Counted from the first letter of the stretch, positions 35,641 through 48,098 are shown. The stretch: DNA of 64,000 bases from Sciurus carolinensis (GCF_902686445.1 NC_062222.1:39989792-40053791), one strand, 5' to 3'. Made by a program: numbers and translations. Notes: generated by a model from the sequence alone, not told the origin.

Positions 35641-36809
35641 TTAAAAAAGTATAGATTGAGATGTTCAAGCTTAGGAATGTGAACTGGATATATATGCACA
35701 AATATATTTACAAAAAGATGTTTGTATTTCTTCATGTGTGTTGATAGATAATAGGTACATGCATGCATACATGTATACACACACCTATGTGTATAAATAC
35801 ATAAATTAGCTTATCCCATCAAGAATACAGCTACAATAATAAAAATAGTTTCTTACTTGTCCAATAAAAGATTATATAGGCTCTTTCTCACTACAAAGTC
35901 ATTTTCACTGCTTTCATTTTTCCTATTTTAAAATTCTTCCCTTTTCATGAACTTTGAAAATATTGCGAATCATCTTGTAATTATAAGTTCCTTTGTTCAA
36001 TACCTTATGGACATATTTAAAAACTAAATAAGAATTTTATTAATTCAGCTTATTGATATATAGTCTCGAATCCTATCACTAATAAGTAATGTAATTAAAG
36101 TATAACTTCTGCCTCTACTTCTCATAAATGAATAAAAGCAAATTTTCAGTCACAAAGCCAACTACATATAAGTTGACTTTTGATCCATGCATTTGTAAGA
36201 TAAACAATTTTAAGGTGAGTGTTGATCAGAGATTTAGTTAATAAATTATGAATTTACTCTGTAAGTTGTTTGTGAAGCATGTTGATTTTTGTCTTTGAAA
36301 GTCATGAATTAGAGTAGATATATTTCCTCTAAATTTATATTATGCATAGTTATTTCAGTTTATATCTTACATTAAACATACTAAATTTCCTCTAAAGTCA
36401 GAGAGAAAATATAAGTATACATATTTATTGATATTAATGAAGTCTAACATTCAATATTTCTGGGTGGATTTTAATGGTGCATACTCCTCTTTTTGCTTGA
36501 CTGATTCAAGAGATTTATGTCTATTCAGAGATAACAGAGTATCATTTCTGGTGGAGAATTTGTCCTAAATAAGGTTTGTAAGCTTACCAGTTTGTATGGA
36601 AAACAGGGAATACATTTACACATCGTGAGTTCATTATGACTAATTTTACAGCTTCCTGGTAGATTTATGATACATTAAAGATGTCTCAACTTCTAAAATA
36701 TGTTGTACAAGTCAATTAAATATCAACGTTGCCACTAAAATTTTACAACAATCTGCTGGTTATAACAAGAGTTATTAGTTTAGTTTGGCGATGCCAAATA
36801 AAAGTCCCT
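35641..36809. other. Unassigned AT-rich sequence
   Basis: No gene or repeat recognised. A low-complexity stretch with 'catgcatgcatacatgtata' lies near 35758-35790. No snRNA-type promoter element (PSE) is visible just upstream of 36810. Confidence 0.5.
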
Positions 36810-36973
36810 ATACTTACTTGTCAGGGGAGATACCATGATCTCGAAGGTGGTTTTCTCAGGGCAAGGCTTATCCATTGCACTCCGGATGTGCTGACCCCTG
36901 TGATTTCCCCAAATGCAGGAAACTTGACTGCATAATTTGTGGAAGTGGAGGACTGCGTTCACGCTCTCCACAT
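36810..36973 (+). pseudogene. RNU1 pseudogene: U1 snRNA retropseudogene, full length
   Basis: The 164-bp block starts 'atacttacttgtcaggggag' and keeps U1 landmarks in order: 'gaaggtggttttctcagggc', 'cttatccattgcactccgga', 'tgtgctgacccctgtgattt' and 'ctgcataatttgtgg'. The Sm-binding site AATTTGTGG is intact at 36934-36942. The 5' splice-site pairing region reads ACTTACTTG instead of ACTTACCTG (36812-36820). By eye there are about 14 substitutions against the mammalian U1 that I remember, many of them C-to-T or G-to-A. An A-run (36978-36990) follows, and tccct occurs on both sides (36805-36809, 36992-36996). These are marks of L1-driven retroposition. U1 normally binds 5' splice sites in the spliceosome; without its promoter this copy is expected to be silent. 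Confidence 0.93.
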
Positions 36974-36990
36974 ATTTAAAAAAAAAAAAA

Positions 36991-37769
36991 TTCCCTTTTA
37001 AACTTTATTCTAACTTTTTTCCATGACTTCAATGCTCAATAAAAGACATTAAGGCAAGAAAATCATAATGGAATTATAAGTTTTATATGTTTCCTTTTAC
37101 ATTTTTAGAAGGGGTTCCTCAATATTTTGTTCAGATAAAATGTAGTAAGCTATACACATTTTAAAGTATAGATTTTTTTTTCTTAAAAATTTCTTCTCAA
37201 CATGAATCTATCCTTTATATACCTCAGAAAAACTGATGCTAAAAGGTTAAGGAACACTAGATGAATTTGGGCTGTGAGGCAAGTAGATGTATCCTCTATG
37301 ACAAAAATTCTTTAAGTAACATTAAAAGGCTAAAAATAAGTGCACATTAATGAAAGGCCATGTCATGGATAGTCATTGTTCATGAGAGATGATGTGGCAG
37401 TTGGTGAATTGGGATTACACTTCAGTCTCCTGGACATGGAAAGAGGCAAAGTCAAGTATCCAAAATCTTGAGGGCACCTCAACCAGGTTGAGAGTCAGGG
37501 TAAGTCTAGTTTCCAATTAGCAAAAATGGAGATTAAATCAATGATTCAAAGTGAAGACTATCATGTGTTCTGGAGTAATGTAACTTGGAATAAAAGAGAT
37601 GGTCACTGTTACTCAAGTGCTCATTTGCCTAGTCACCACAGGCCAGAATTACTTAGATAAGAGTAAGTAAACTTTCCTTTATCATAAAATATCAGAATAT
37701 TTTTCATATCTTAGAAACGAGATGGAAATCCAAGTACCAGAATAAATACAGATCCCCAAATAGATGGGA
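36991..37769. other. Unassigned sequence
   Basis: No recognised repeat or gene. Confidence 0.5.
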
Positions 37770-37925
37770 TCAAAAAGGATCCTCTCAAAGGGAGTGGGAG
37801 GAATGGCGGGGAAGGAGAAGTGCTGGAGACTAACTTGGAGCAAATTATATCCCATACTTTTATAATTATGTCAAAACGAATTCTATTGTTATGTATAACT
37901 AAAAAATAAATAATAAAAATAAAAA
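37770..37925 (+). mobile_element. L1 3' UTR fragment
   Basis: Purine-rich 'ctcaaagggagtgggaggaa', 'tggagactaacttggagcaa', 'attatatcccatacttttat' and 'tattgttatgtataact' followed by an A-rich tail 'aaaaaataaataataaaaat'. This matches the squirrel-type L1 3' end seen at 3336 and 61918. No ORF2 part is present. Confidence 0.7.
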
Positions 37926-38049
37926 TATTCTCTAAGCAATACTATAAATAAAATGCTTAATCCACAGAATTAGTGTAAAATTTTAGAAGCCACAGAGAAG
38001 AACAAAAGGTCACATACAGAAATAAGTCAATTCAGATTGTAACTGATTT

Positions 38050-39830
38050 CCCAGTCTAGGCCATAAAAAAACAGGAGGACATGAATAATATATACCCAGC
38101 CCTGAAAGAAAATAAATGCCAACCAAGATTACTATATCCAGCAAAATTATTCATCTGAATTAAAGATGAAATAAAACATTCCATGATAAACAAAAATAAT
38201 CCATAAGCACTAAGCCTAAACTAAAAAGTATGCTCAATGTAATCTTTCAGGCAGAAGAAATGAAAAAATAAAAATGAAAACCAGCATAAGGGAAAGAATA
38301 CTCAAACAAACATCAAGTCTAAATTAAGCAATATAAATAAATCAAAATGGCATGAAATAAAAATAATATCTCTATAATAACAATGTAATTGATCCAAACT
38401 ATCTAATCAAAAGACATAGATTGGGAAGTTGGATTAAAAAACAAGCCCCAATAATATGTTGGGTACAAAAGATTCAACTTATAGGCAAAGACATTCACGA
38501 ATCAAAGTTGAAAGGATAATTGAAAAAAATTTACCATGGAAACGGAAACCAAAAGCAAGCAGTGGTAGCTACTCTCATAACAGACAAAACAGATTCCAAG
38601 CCAAAATGAATCAGAGACAAAGAAGGTCATTTCATATTGAATAAGGGATCATCTATAAGATGTGGTTATTATAAATACTGATGACACAAACAATGGTGTA
38701 GCAATGAATATAAAACAAATACTTCTCAATATGAAGAATCATATAAACCATGCTATATCAATACTGGGTGATTTCATCACATGTCTCACACCATTACATA
38801 GGTCAGCCAAACATAAACTAAGTGAAGTACCTTCAGAACTAAAAAATATTAATCAAATGTGCCTGACAGACATCTGTAGAATATTTTATCCATCAGTAAA
38901 GGAATTTACTTTCTTCTTAGTAGCATATAGAACTCTCTCTGAATAGACAGTATTTTAGGGCACAGCACAAATCTCAGCAAAGATAAAATAAAAAAGCACA
39001 ATAGAATGAAATGAGAAATCAAAAAAGTTAAAACCAGAAACCATTTATACATCTAGACATTAAATAATGTATTTTTGAATGATGAATGGATAGCAGAGAA
39101 TATCAGGCAGACATGTTTTAAAAATCTTAGAAAAAATGAGAATAGAGATATAATATACAAAAAAAAAATCTCTAGAACAATATGAAGATGTATTTAAGAA
39201 CAAAGTTTATAGCACTGAGTTCTTACACTAAAAAATTAGTAAGATACCTCATAAATAATTTATATTGCACCTGAGGGAACTAGAAAAAAGGAACTAAATA
39301 ATTCCAAACTCAGTAGAAGATAGGAATAAAAAAGATCAGAAACACAATTTATGAAATTAAGAATAAAAATTATAAAGGATCAATAAGAATTGTTTCCCTG
39401 AAAAGAATAAACTCAAAGCCAAACTAACCAAAAGAAGAAAGAAAAGACCAAAATAAACAAAATTAGAGTTGACAAGATATTGCCACAGACATGTCTAAAA
39501 TCCAGGTGATTGTAGAAACTATTTAAAAAATTATACTCCAATGAACTAGAAAATATTGATGATATGGACAAATTTACACCAAAAAGCTTCCATTATTATT
39601 CACCAGTCCAAATTTCTGACAAATGTATGTGGAAAAAAGAAATCAGCTGGTATATAAAAGAAGGAAAAGAAACGTTTGCTGATTATTCTCTGGAAAATTC
39701 AGTGAAATTTAGAAAATGGAATAATTTTAAAATTTGACAAGGTGACTAGGTACAAAACAATCTATAAAAAATAATAAGTTTTGCCTACTTAAGCAAAAAT
39801 TACTAGGTAATGGAAATGAGGGAAATAATA
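38050..39830 (+). mobile_element. LINE-1 fragment (ORF1 end to mid ORF2), sense
   Basis: The text 'gccaaccaagattactatat' + 'ccagcaaaattattcatctg' is the end of ORF1. ORF2 then starts near 38350, with 'ctaatcaaaagacatagatt' (endonuclease domain). The open block 38662-38946 contains 'ISILGDFITCLTPLHRS', an endonuclease motif region. L1 text fades near 39830, before the reverse transcriptase core. No 3' UTR follows, so the 3' half was deleted or never joined. It is more diverged than the L1 at 31315. Confidence 0.8.
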
Positions 39831-39885
39831 ATTTAATATAAAACAATAATTTATTATAAAAGTAAAATGCTTAGAAATATACAAG

Positions 39886-40089
39886 CAGAAGTTGGGTATA
39901 ATGGCACACACCTGTAATCCCAGTGATTCAGGAGGGTGAGCAGGAGGATCAAAATTTCAAATCCAGTCTCAGCAATTTAGTGAGGCCCTAAGTAACTTAG
40001 CAAGACCCTGTCTCCAAAAAAAGAAAAAAAAAAAAAAAGACACAAAAAGGGCTTGGGATGTGGCTCAGTGGTTAAAAGCTCCTGGGTTC
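39886..40089 (+). mobile_element. B1-dID SINE with target-site duplication
   Basis: B1 half 'cacacacctgtaatcccagt', 'agcaagaccctgtctcc'; an A-rich linker; ID half 'gggcttgggatgtggctcag', 'tcctgggttc'. Flanked by perfect 11-bp repeats aaatatacaag (39875-39885 and 40090-40100). Confidence 0.93.
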
Positions 40090-40100
40090 AAATATACAAG

Positions 40101-42667
40101 TATAAAGAATTAGGATCTGGACTAATTAAAGCATAAAGTGATATTGAAACATATAAAATGAGATCTGAACAAGGAGGATTCAAAATATTTTTCCACATTT
40201 ACTTCAAAATATTATGTAAATTTAATCTCTTAATCAGAATTACTGGTAGAGTGTTATTGTGATTGGTAGTGGTTTGTTTGTTTCTTGGATAAACAATGTA
40301 AAAATTTGAACTACGGTGAACTGTAGGGATCTCACCTTACAGCTAGCAGAATATATCATAAAATCAATGTGATTTATATGCCATAAGAATGAGAGTAGTA
40401 AACAAATAAAACCAGATAAGTACATAATGGAAAATTCAAAACAGACATATGAGAGCTCAATTATTATAAATATGGTGGTTCAGTTTCGAAAATGTGAAAA
40501 GATTATTTCAAAAAATGCGTTAGAAAGATTGGCTATCTAATCAGGAAAAAAATGAAAATGAGTGTCTGGAATTTTGAAATAAGCTTATTGCTTTTCATTT
40601 TAGGCTGTTTCCTGATCCATTGCATGATAAGATCCCTTCCTGCAAAACAGACAGCCACACCACTCTTCTCTTTTGTTTTAGATGCCCCTCCATCTCCTTT
40701 CTCTTCTTTGCAGATGCTCAGTTCTATCTAGGTTATCAAAGGAGAAATTACTATTTTAATAAGCAAATCTCTGTTCTGGAATTTTGAGTACATGAATTTT
40801 TGGAGAAAGTCATATTTCAGATACAAATATGGAGAAAAACACATTGAAATAATAAAAAATATAGTTGAGAAAAACACTGAATTATGTTATTTTAGCTGAT
40901 GCAAATTAATAATCTTGCATGATGAATTGAAATCACAGACAATAATTTCTCATTAGATACATTGTAGTCAGGGTTCTTTAGTGAAATAAAAGTGAGAGGA
41001 ATTCCTTGCAATTAATTAACCCATATAATTTTTATAGTATTGAAATTAAATACTACTACTCTATGTATTGTTTTTCAAATACCAACTTTTGGGAGAAGAT
41101 AAATTCTATATTCTCATCCCATCATTTTGAAGGAAATGCATTAAATTTATTTTCAACTTCAAGGCAGAGAAATGATTATTAGTATACATGAAGTTATAAA
41201 ACTATCATGTAGGTAATTCACCATTTCTTAAGGTAGTAAGTACTTATAAAATGATGTGCTTCTACAAATTAAAAAGAAAACTGAGATAACATAGGCTTAA
41301 TTTTTTATAGTAAATTTTATATGTTATTTAATTTTAGAGTCCAATAGATGTTATAGATGAAACCTAGCTACATTGGTGATCAACGAATATTTAACAAATG
41401 GATTAAGTCAAGTGTAAGGCAAAAATACAATTTCTCAAAATAAGGTTATTAGATACCTGAGAATATAATCAGAAGTTTCATATTCTTGCTTATATATTTT
41501 CCTACTTATAATGAGAGGAAGTCCATGCTTACATAATTTTGAATAAATATAATCCTTCTGCGGGGAGAAGTATAAAATATTAAAATAAAGCATACTCTAG
41601 TGATAAATTTATAAATTAGCTATCAATAAGTATTATTAAATCCACAGGGCAAACAAATATCATTTAATTAGTAACAACTCTACTTGTAAATTAATATTAA
41701 TTTGAGTAACCTCATTGGGACTGATCTATTTGTCTCTCTATTGATTTGACTAACAACTTTAATCAAGTATTCCATGAATTTTGCTGACTAAAGTAATGGC
41801 AACAATCATAAAAATATCGCTAGAAAGTCATAGGGTTCTAGAATATTTCCTAAATAAATCTATAGTTGTTTCCAGGTTTTACCAGATCTTACAATCTTCA
41901 GGTCATGAACTTAAAATAATCAAAGGACATGTAAATCAATAGAGAGCTGACAGTTTTTAAATAAGTGATTTTCACCATAATTCAAGTTAATTAGACATAA
42001 AATCTATAAGTCATTAAAATAATTTTATATCTCAGGTCATCTAAAGGCCATGCATGTTCTTTTGATTCATTCTAGCTAAAAGTAACATAAATAAAAATAA
42101 AAATTCATACTACTTTTTTAAAAAAAAATTAAAATGTATTTAGAAGTAATGTTATTTAAGTGTCTTCAAGGAATCAATAAGATCTCTTGTGCCATATAAT
42201 TCTTTTGTTAACAGCAATGCTAAATAAAATAAAAAATATATATTTGGTAATTTTATCACATTAAAATCATTAACTTTTCAAACTAGTAATTTTACACTTT
42301 CATTCATGTCTGACACACTTTACCTACCTTCTTTTACTTTTTCATGTTGTAGTTGTTTTTTCTATGCTATTTTTTAAGTCAAGGTATGATTTTAGTAGAT
42401 TTAAAACTTCACATTTTCAGTCAACTCAATTCTTTACCCTTGTAGTATTAAATAGTATGCAGAAGAAGATGTTGGTTTATATATTTTTTTGCAAATGAAT
42501 TGTGAACTTGTATACTGAGAATTATATGTATTTGAAGAGTTGAAATAACTGTTGCGAAAATTGGGAATGACATAGAAGTTTGTCCTGCAACACAGGCACT
42601 GTTGAGTTCAACACCCAAAATTAATAATGGAAAGACTTTTAAGTTTATGTGATTTCATCAGGAGTAT
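40101..42667. other. Unassigned AT-rich sequence
   Basis: No repeat or gene recognised in about 2.6 kb. The segment around 40600-40740 is slightly more balanced in composition but has no recognised content. Confidence 0.5.
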
Positions 42668-42850
42668 TCAGCAACCTCAGATCCAGCACACAGAGGGAGC
42701 TGAGGCAGGAGGATCTTGAGTTCAAAGTCAGCCTCAGCAAAAGTAAGACCTTAGTGAGAACCTGTCTCTAAAAGTACAAATTAGGACTTGAGATGTGGCT
42801 CAGTGGTCCAGTGGCCCTTAATTCAATCTCTGGTACTCCTTAAAATTTTT
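42668..42850 (+). mobile_element. B1-dID SINE, 5'-eroded
   Basis: B1 half 'gctgaggcaggaggatcttg', 'agttcaaagtcagcctcagc', 'gagaacctgtctctaaaag'; ID half 'ttgagatgtggctcagtggt' and 'caatctctggtactcc'. The first ~30 bp of B1 are hard to recognise. Sense strand. Confidence 0.85.
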
Positions 42851-43529
42851 TTAAATAATATGGCATGACATGTAAATGGAATGCCAACAGGGCAAATCAA
42901 AAAGGAAGTTGATTTAAATAAATTCTTTAAAACTTAGAGTTTAAAAGATTAGGATTCTCAATAAGACCAAAGAAGAAGTGTAGTTGGAATAATTGAATGA
43001 AAAATATGGACCTAAAAAGGAAGGGGTGGAGGCATCTAGAGACAGTATTGAAAAGGACATTACCCAAAAGAACACCACTTGGTTCTCACTTTCCTGCTTT
43101 TCGGGCAAATGGTAAGGGAAAATACAGTCTTCACTTGAAAGGGTAGTGGAGAAATATCCAGTTTTCAGTTATAGAAAAAAGATAAAGAGAATGTGGAAGG
43201 CAGAAGTTAGGAATGAGAATGTGTTAAAAAAAAAAAAAAGACAAATAGAGTTTCCAGAATGCAGTGAAACAATAATACAAGAGCAGGCTTGAGTCATAAA
43301 TAAGCAAGTACTTACCCATATGGTGATGAGAGAGTGGAAAATACTATTCAACCAGAGGTTTTCCCATCTTTGTGATTATATATAGTAGAAATATAAAACA
43401 AGGCAGATTTAACTGGACAAGCATTTCCTATAGTATTTTTCAATTCTGGGACTGAAAACACCCAGACATATTGTTTTCTGATCCCAAAAAAAAGAACATG
43501 GAGGGCTCAACAGAGATTTTGGACCTTTC
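42851..43529. other. Unassigned sequence
   Basis: No recognised repeat or gene. An A-run lies at about 43227-43239. Confidence 0.5.
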
Positions 43530-44047
43530 ATTACTCACACACTCACACTCCTTGATCATAGTAGGTTGGAATAGAATGGTGGGCCACATGTCCCCCTCTA
43601 AGTAGGGGGAATATATAGAATAGATTACATGACCACTTAGAAGGTGAATTTCTTCATATCATTAATGAATACAATCTTTCACTTAATAACCAAGGCCGCT
43701 CTGTTTTGATGCTTATCTAAACTTTGGAGATAGACGAGATGTAGCTAGCTTTACCTTTTCATTTCCTTCATTATCACGTTCTCTTTATTTATTTATTTTT
43801 TTTTTTATTTTGGTACCTGAGATTAAACCCACAGGTGTGTAATACTGAGCTATCTCCAATCAATTTTTTTTTTGAGACATGTCCTTGCTAAATTGCTGAG
43901 GATGGCTTTGAACTTGCAATCCTCCTGCCTCAGCCTCCAGAGCCACTAGAATTATAAGCATGCACCACTGCGTGCGGCCATTATTACATTCTTTTGAATC
44001 TTTATCTTACTGCAAGCATTCCTAGGCACTAGTTAGTGTTTAACCCA
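43530..44047 (-). repeat. ERVL-like 3' LTR (with SINE insertion)
   Basis: Matches 47667-48098 in block order, with a B1-dID SINE inserted at about 43782-43980. On the minus strand the LTR begins near 'tgggttaaacactaactagt' and ends near 'gatcaaggagtgtgagtgtg'. The outer end near 43530 is approximate. I could not find a 5-bp target duplication with the other LTR. Confidence 0.65.
43782..43980 (-). mobile_element. B1-dID SINE, antisense, inside 3' LTR
   Basis: Plus strand: T-run, 'ggtacctgagattaaaccca', 'gagctatctccaatca' (ID half), then 'gaggatggctttgaacttgc', 'aatcctcctgcctcagcctc' and 'gcatgcaccactgcg' (B1 half). It is absent from the other LTR, so it came after provirus integration. Confidence 0.88.
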
Positions 44048-44689
44048 ACACTCTACCCCTCCAGTGCCTTGGAAGCCCATTCATGTTCGTCATAATGTCA
44101 GACAATCCCATGTCCTCTGCATGAGACCTTGGGTACAGGGCTCCAGAGGTACATTGCATCTGTATCTTACAACAGTAGTACAAAGAGCAAGAACCTATCA
44201 GCAAGCATGCTGAAGTAATTAGGATAGCATTAATTTGTTTATACACTTGGATTAAAACAAGAGTGATATGGTGTTTTAGTTCAGTTCTGCTTCATCCAAG
44301 TCCATTCTGTCTCATTTATAGATTGGACAACCCAGGGAAGTTCTTGTACTGTAACCGTAGGGAATTCTGAGTAGATCCAAAAGTGAGTCTGCTCAGTATG
44401 ACGCACAACTTGCATTACCCGGTCCAGAAATAGGTTACTCTGAGAACTTCTCCATCCTTCAAAGATCAGTAAGGTCAACTACCAGGGTCTTACTTGGAAA
44501 GTACATGACAAACTATTGCTCCTTGTCTCTGATATGATGTCTTGAGAAGTCAACTGTAAGTTTTTACTTATGACCCAGGCTGATTTAAGAAAATGTTTAG
44601 TGGAAGTGTTTTTTATCCATAACCTTAAGGTTGGCAGCAATAGGCAAGATAACAGAAATGACTGCATGATGCTGATGTCTGAGTTTCTC

Positions 44690-45110
44690 ATTTAGTATAG
44701 TAAGTGCCTTGAACAGAAGAGTAGTTGACCACTGCATAGAGTTACTTTCGGTTCTTAAGGCTTGTTTCAACAGGCCAATTGTTCTTTCAGTTAATCCAGT
44801 TCCTATTGGATTGTACGGCAGGTGAGGAATCCATATGTCTTGGTCTTGAGCCCACTGTTGTATGTCATGGTCTGTGAAATGCGTTCTTTGGCTATTCTCA
44901 ATTACCTGTGGTGTGCCATAGATGGTACTCAGCCAGATCAGTCCCTTAATATTTGCCTTTCAATTGCTTATTTGCTGAGGAAGCCTTGAATCAACCCTGT
45001 AACAATGTCCACACAAGTCAACACATATATGACCTCTTCTGATAACAGGAGAGGACTAATGTAGTCTATCTGTTATCACTAAAAAGAAGCATAAGTTTGT
45101 TCAATATTTC
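44690..45110 (-). pseudogene. ERVL-like pol remnant: integrase core
   Basis: On the minus strand, the translation around 44940-44760 keeps the retroviral integrase core order: a 'YGTPQVIEN' strand, an 'RTHFT' block and a 'LPYNPIGTGLTER' loop ahead of the catalytic glutamate region. Frames change between blocks, and the residue before the THFT block is not the usual aspartate-containing form. Integrase would insert viral DNA into the host genome; this copy cannot work. The family call (class III) rests on the form of the core motifs and the lack of env downstream. Confidence 0.7.
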
Positions 45111-45799
45111 TCTAGGTGGCATCCAGTCATTGTGAGTATTGTTTAGAATAAGTAAGAAAGTTCTGGCATCCCGCAACAACATCAGAATCTTTATGGGAAG
45201 TCACCACCATGTCACAGCTGCTCACATGGATTTTTGATCCACATGTTTTAATCTACAGTGTATCCAAGTTGGTATGACTTTTGCTGAGACTTTCTCCATC
45301 TTATCTTTGGCATTTGTACAGACTCAACTGATGCATCTCTGGAGATGGCTACATGGTAAGAAGAACAACATAAGTAGTACAAATTGTTTATCCAACAAGT
45401 ATAACATTCTTCTGCTTTCTTCCACAACTGTGACCACAACACAATATAGGTTTTATGTCCCTTAATCTGCTGCTATAAACACTATCCAAAGCTGTACAGA
45501 GTGATATGAACAATAAGTTCAACAGTTTTTTTTTTGAAGTTCAATAGTTTTCAATGTGTCTAGTGTCACAGAACTCATGCCTGTTTTACTGTCCATTTGG
45601 CCTAATTAAAAGCCTCAGTAAGCCAGTCAGTTCAGTCCCATGCTTTATCCCTTCTACACAAATTATATAGGTGTTGTAATAACTGAGTCAGATGAATAAT
45701 GAAAACTCTCCAATAATATCATAGCCCCAATAATTCTTGTATTTGCTTTACTGTGTTAGGGGATGGAAATAACTCATATATAATCTTTGTCTTACCTGA

Positions 45800-46300
45800 T
45801 CAAACAATACTTAAGCATTTCTGATAAGCCTGCATTTTGTCAGAGTTTATAACCCACATTCTCCTTTGCAAATGAACCAAAAGTGTAGGTGTAGCCTACT
45901 TAGGTAAGCACTGAATCAGATCTGATTTTTATGTAAATGCTTTCACCAGCAAAGTAGCACCAGGTTTGTTAGTATATCATGAAGCAAGATGGGGCTATAG
46001 AGATGTTCTTGAGGTAACATTGTAGACATTCACTGTAGGCCTTCCCACTTAAAGGCAAATGGGTCTTGACTCTTCAGGACTTTATGATAAAAATGGAATT
46101 AGCAAGGTCCATCACACAATGATATATTACTAATTGAGTACTTAGCTCTTCTGTAATAGTGGTTGTGTTGGGAATGGTTGCATAAAGTAGAGAGATCAAC
46201 TTGTTTAATCTCTATAGTCTACTGTCATGTACAAAGTTCTGTTAAACTTTCTTACTGGCCACATGGGGGTATTAAAAGGAGTGTAGTTGCAGGTAGACTC
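45800..46300 (-). pseudogene. ERVL-like pol remnant: reverse transcriptase
   Basis: On the minus strand near 46270-46215 the translation reads 'NTPMWPVRKFN' and 'TVDYR', the first conserved reverse transcriptase blocks of retroviruses. Further along there are degraded palm-domain blocks interrupted by stops. The catalytic aspartate pair cannot be found in a continuous frame. A T-run of about 17 at 46343-46359 lies just upstream of the domain in viral sense. Function is lost. Confidence 0.6.
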
Positions 46301-47666
46301 AAAGATAGCCTTCCAGTTTTGGCTGAGCTTTTGGGACCTCTATTTTTTTTTTTTTTTGCAATCTTTTTGTCTCCTCTAAATCTGCTATCAGTTATGCTGC
46401 TTGCTAGAGGGGTTGCCCTACCAGTGGGGATAATATTGATACCAAGGAAGCATAAATAAATGGAGGAACCGAGTATAATACTGTATCCCTCCTCCCAGCA
46501 GCAACAGTAATATTCTCCAGTCCTGGGAAAATTCACATATAACTAGGATGTTTTATTCCCAGTTTCTGAAAATAGCTCTGTAGTTCTTCCACAAAGGTCC
46601 AGGTACCTCTGGGCATAGCAATATCTTCAGAAATGGTCTGCATATTGTGAGAGACCAGAAGCCGCCAAACTACTGATGACCCCACACTTTCATCAGTGAC
46701 ACTGCCATACAAGCCGCATGAGCACTTACTGAAGCCATTTTAGATAATTCTACACCATTCAACATACTCCCACCTGCTCCAGTGTTCCACAGTCAGAATA
46801 GTCATTCAGGTGCACTTTTATGTTTTGCTTGAAGTTTGACTGCAGTTTCAATAGCTCTGTGGGGCACAGGGTCTATTGGTGGTATCTCCCTGGAATGGAA
46901 AGTAGATCTGAATCTGCCCCCTCAGGCCATTCCTGCTGTGTCTTTAACTTTTGGTCCATTACAGGTTGAGTTTCCATTATATTTTCATCCTCCACCTTGA
47001 CTTCTAAATCACTGGAAATAGTGGACTGTCTGACTGGGTCCCACATTTGTCCTGGTTACCAATGCCTTTTTATAGGCCCTGGGTCTGCAGTGTTACATGA
47101 GTTTAGCATACAGCAGGCCATGAACTATAGTCAGTCATCTGTGAGTTCTAAATGCTGTGCCCACACATTCTTACTGTCAATCTATGCAACATGGTCCTAA
47201 CTTTCTAATTTTAACACTTTTTGTACTCTGTCAAGCTGAATCTGAATGACCAATCCCCAGTTTGAGACTAACTTTAATGCACGTAACAGGGGCCTTTCCA
47301 CTACTGCAGTAGTATTGTTTGTCTTGTCACTTTCCCAAGATTACTTTGGATTCCTTATTTCCTTTGGCTTTACCACTACTATTTTGGATGCTGCTTCAAA
47401 CACTTGCAGTACCTTCTTTGCATTTTCATCGTGTCCCCATATTCATGTGGTGGTCACCACCCCTCCAACATGGAAGCCACTTCAAACCATATTCATAATT
47501 TTCCACACAGACTCCATGCATTTTCCAAACTCTGGAGTCAACATGTCTCCCATTGGGATACTGCCCACTATGCCAATTTTTCAAACCCAGAGCTGCAAAC
47601 ACCCCAAGCATACTATTTACCAATACCAAATGAAAAACTTACTTGAACTCAATGAAGAGGTTTTTG
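46301..47666 (-). pseudogene. ERVL-like leader/gag region, decayed
   Basis: This is the part between the 5' LTR and the reverse transcriptase remnant on the minus strand. Just inside the LTR a 'tttggtattggtaaatag' stretch (about 47612-47629 on the complement) is where a primer-binding site would be expected; its match to a tRNA end is poor. No gag domain is recognisable. The larger plus-strand open frame at 47246-47671 is antisense to this and I regard it as chance. Confidence 0.45.
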
Positions 47667-48098
47667 GATAGTTTATTATTCACACTCTCCTTGATGGTGG
47701 CAGGCAGGGATACCATGAAAGGCTTCACCATGCTTACAAGCACATGGGAATATATAGGATAAGTTGCATGTTCACAGGTGGATTTCTTCATATGTTTTAG
47801 GAGTACATTTTTAAATTGTTTTTATAATTTTATTGTATTTGTTTATTATTTTTTTTTAATGTGGTGCTGAGGATCCAACCCAGTGCCTCACATGTGCTAA
47901 GCAAGCACTCTACCACTGAACCATAACCCCAGTCCCACAAGTATGTTCTTGTTATTTATAACCTGGGTCAATCTGTTTTAATTTTCACCTATGTTTTGAA
48001 GATAATGGAAGTGGTCAGTTTCTCCTTTTCATTTTCTTCTTTATACATTCTCTTGAGTCTTTATCTTACTATAAGCTTTGTGAGGTATGTTTAAGACA
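47667..48098 (-). repeat. ERVL-like 5' LTR (with SINE insertion)
   Basis: On the minus strand it starts 'tgtcttaaacatacctcaca' and ends near 'aaggagagtgtgaataataa'. It matches 43530-44047 in block order. An antisense ID SINE lies at about 47830-47937 within it. The two LTRs are visibly diverged, which argues for great age. Confidence 0.65.
47830..47937 (-). mobile_element. ID SINE, antisense, inside 5' LTR
   Basis: The complement reads as a well preserved ID: 'ggactggggttatggttcag' then 'tggtagagtgcttgcttagc' and 'actgggttggatcctcagc', with A- and B-box parts of its tRNA-Ala-derived promoter, then an A-rich tail. It differs from the B1-dID dimer in the other LTR, so the two SINE insertions were independent. 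Confidence 0.88.

Larger units (their letters stand above)
43530..48098 (-). mobile_element. Old ERVL-like provirus with both LTRs
   Basis: Two related blocks in the same orientation, 43530-44047 and 47667-48098, flank about 3.6 kb. Shared landmarks are 'ggaatatatag', 'tttcttcatat', 'ctttatcttact' and 'tttaa...' near the outer end. On the minus strand the internal part shows, in order, an untranslated/gag-like zone, a reverse transcriptase remnant and an integrase remnant, as in class III (ERVL) elements. The internal region is shorter than a complete ERVL, and no env is recognised (ERVL lacks env). Many stops and frame breaks are present. Each LTR carries its own SINE. It is an ancient, inactive endogenous provirus. 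Confidence 0.75.

Noticed and set aside
47246..47671. 141-codon plus-strand open frame as a gene
   Set aside because: It is antisense to the decayed ERVL-like leader/gag region and shows no recognised domain.
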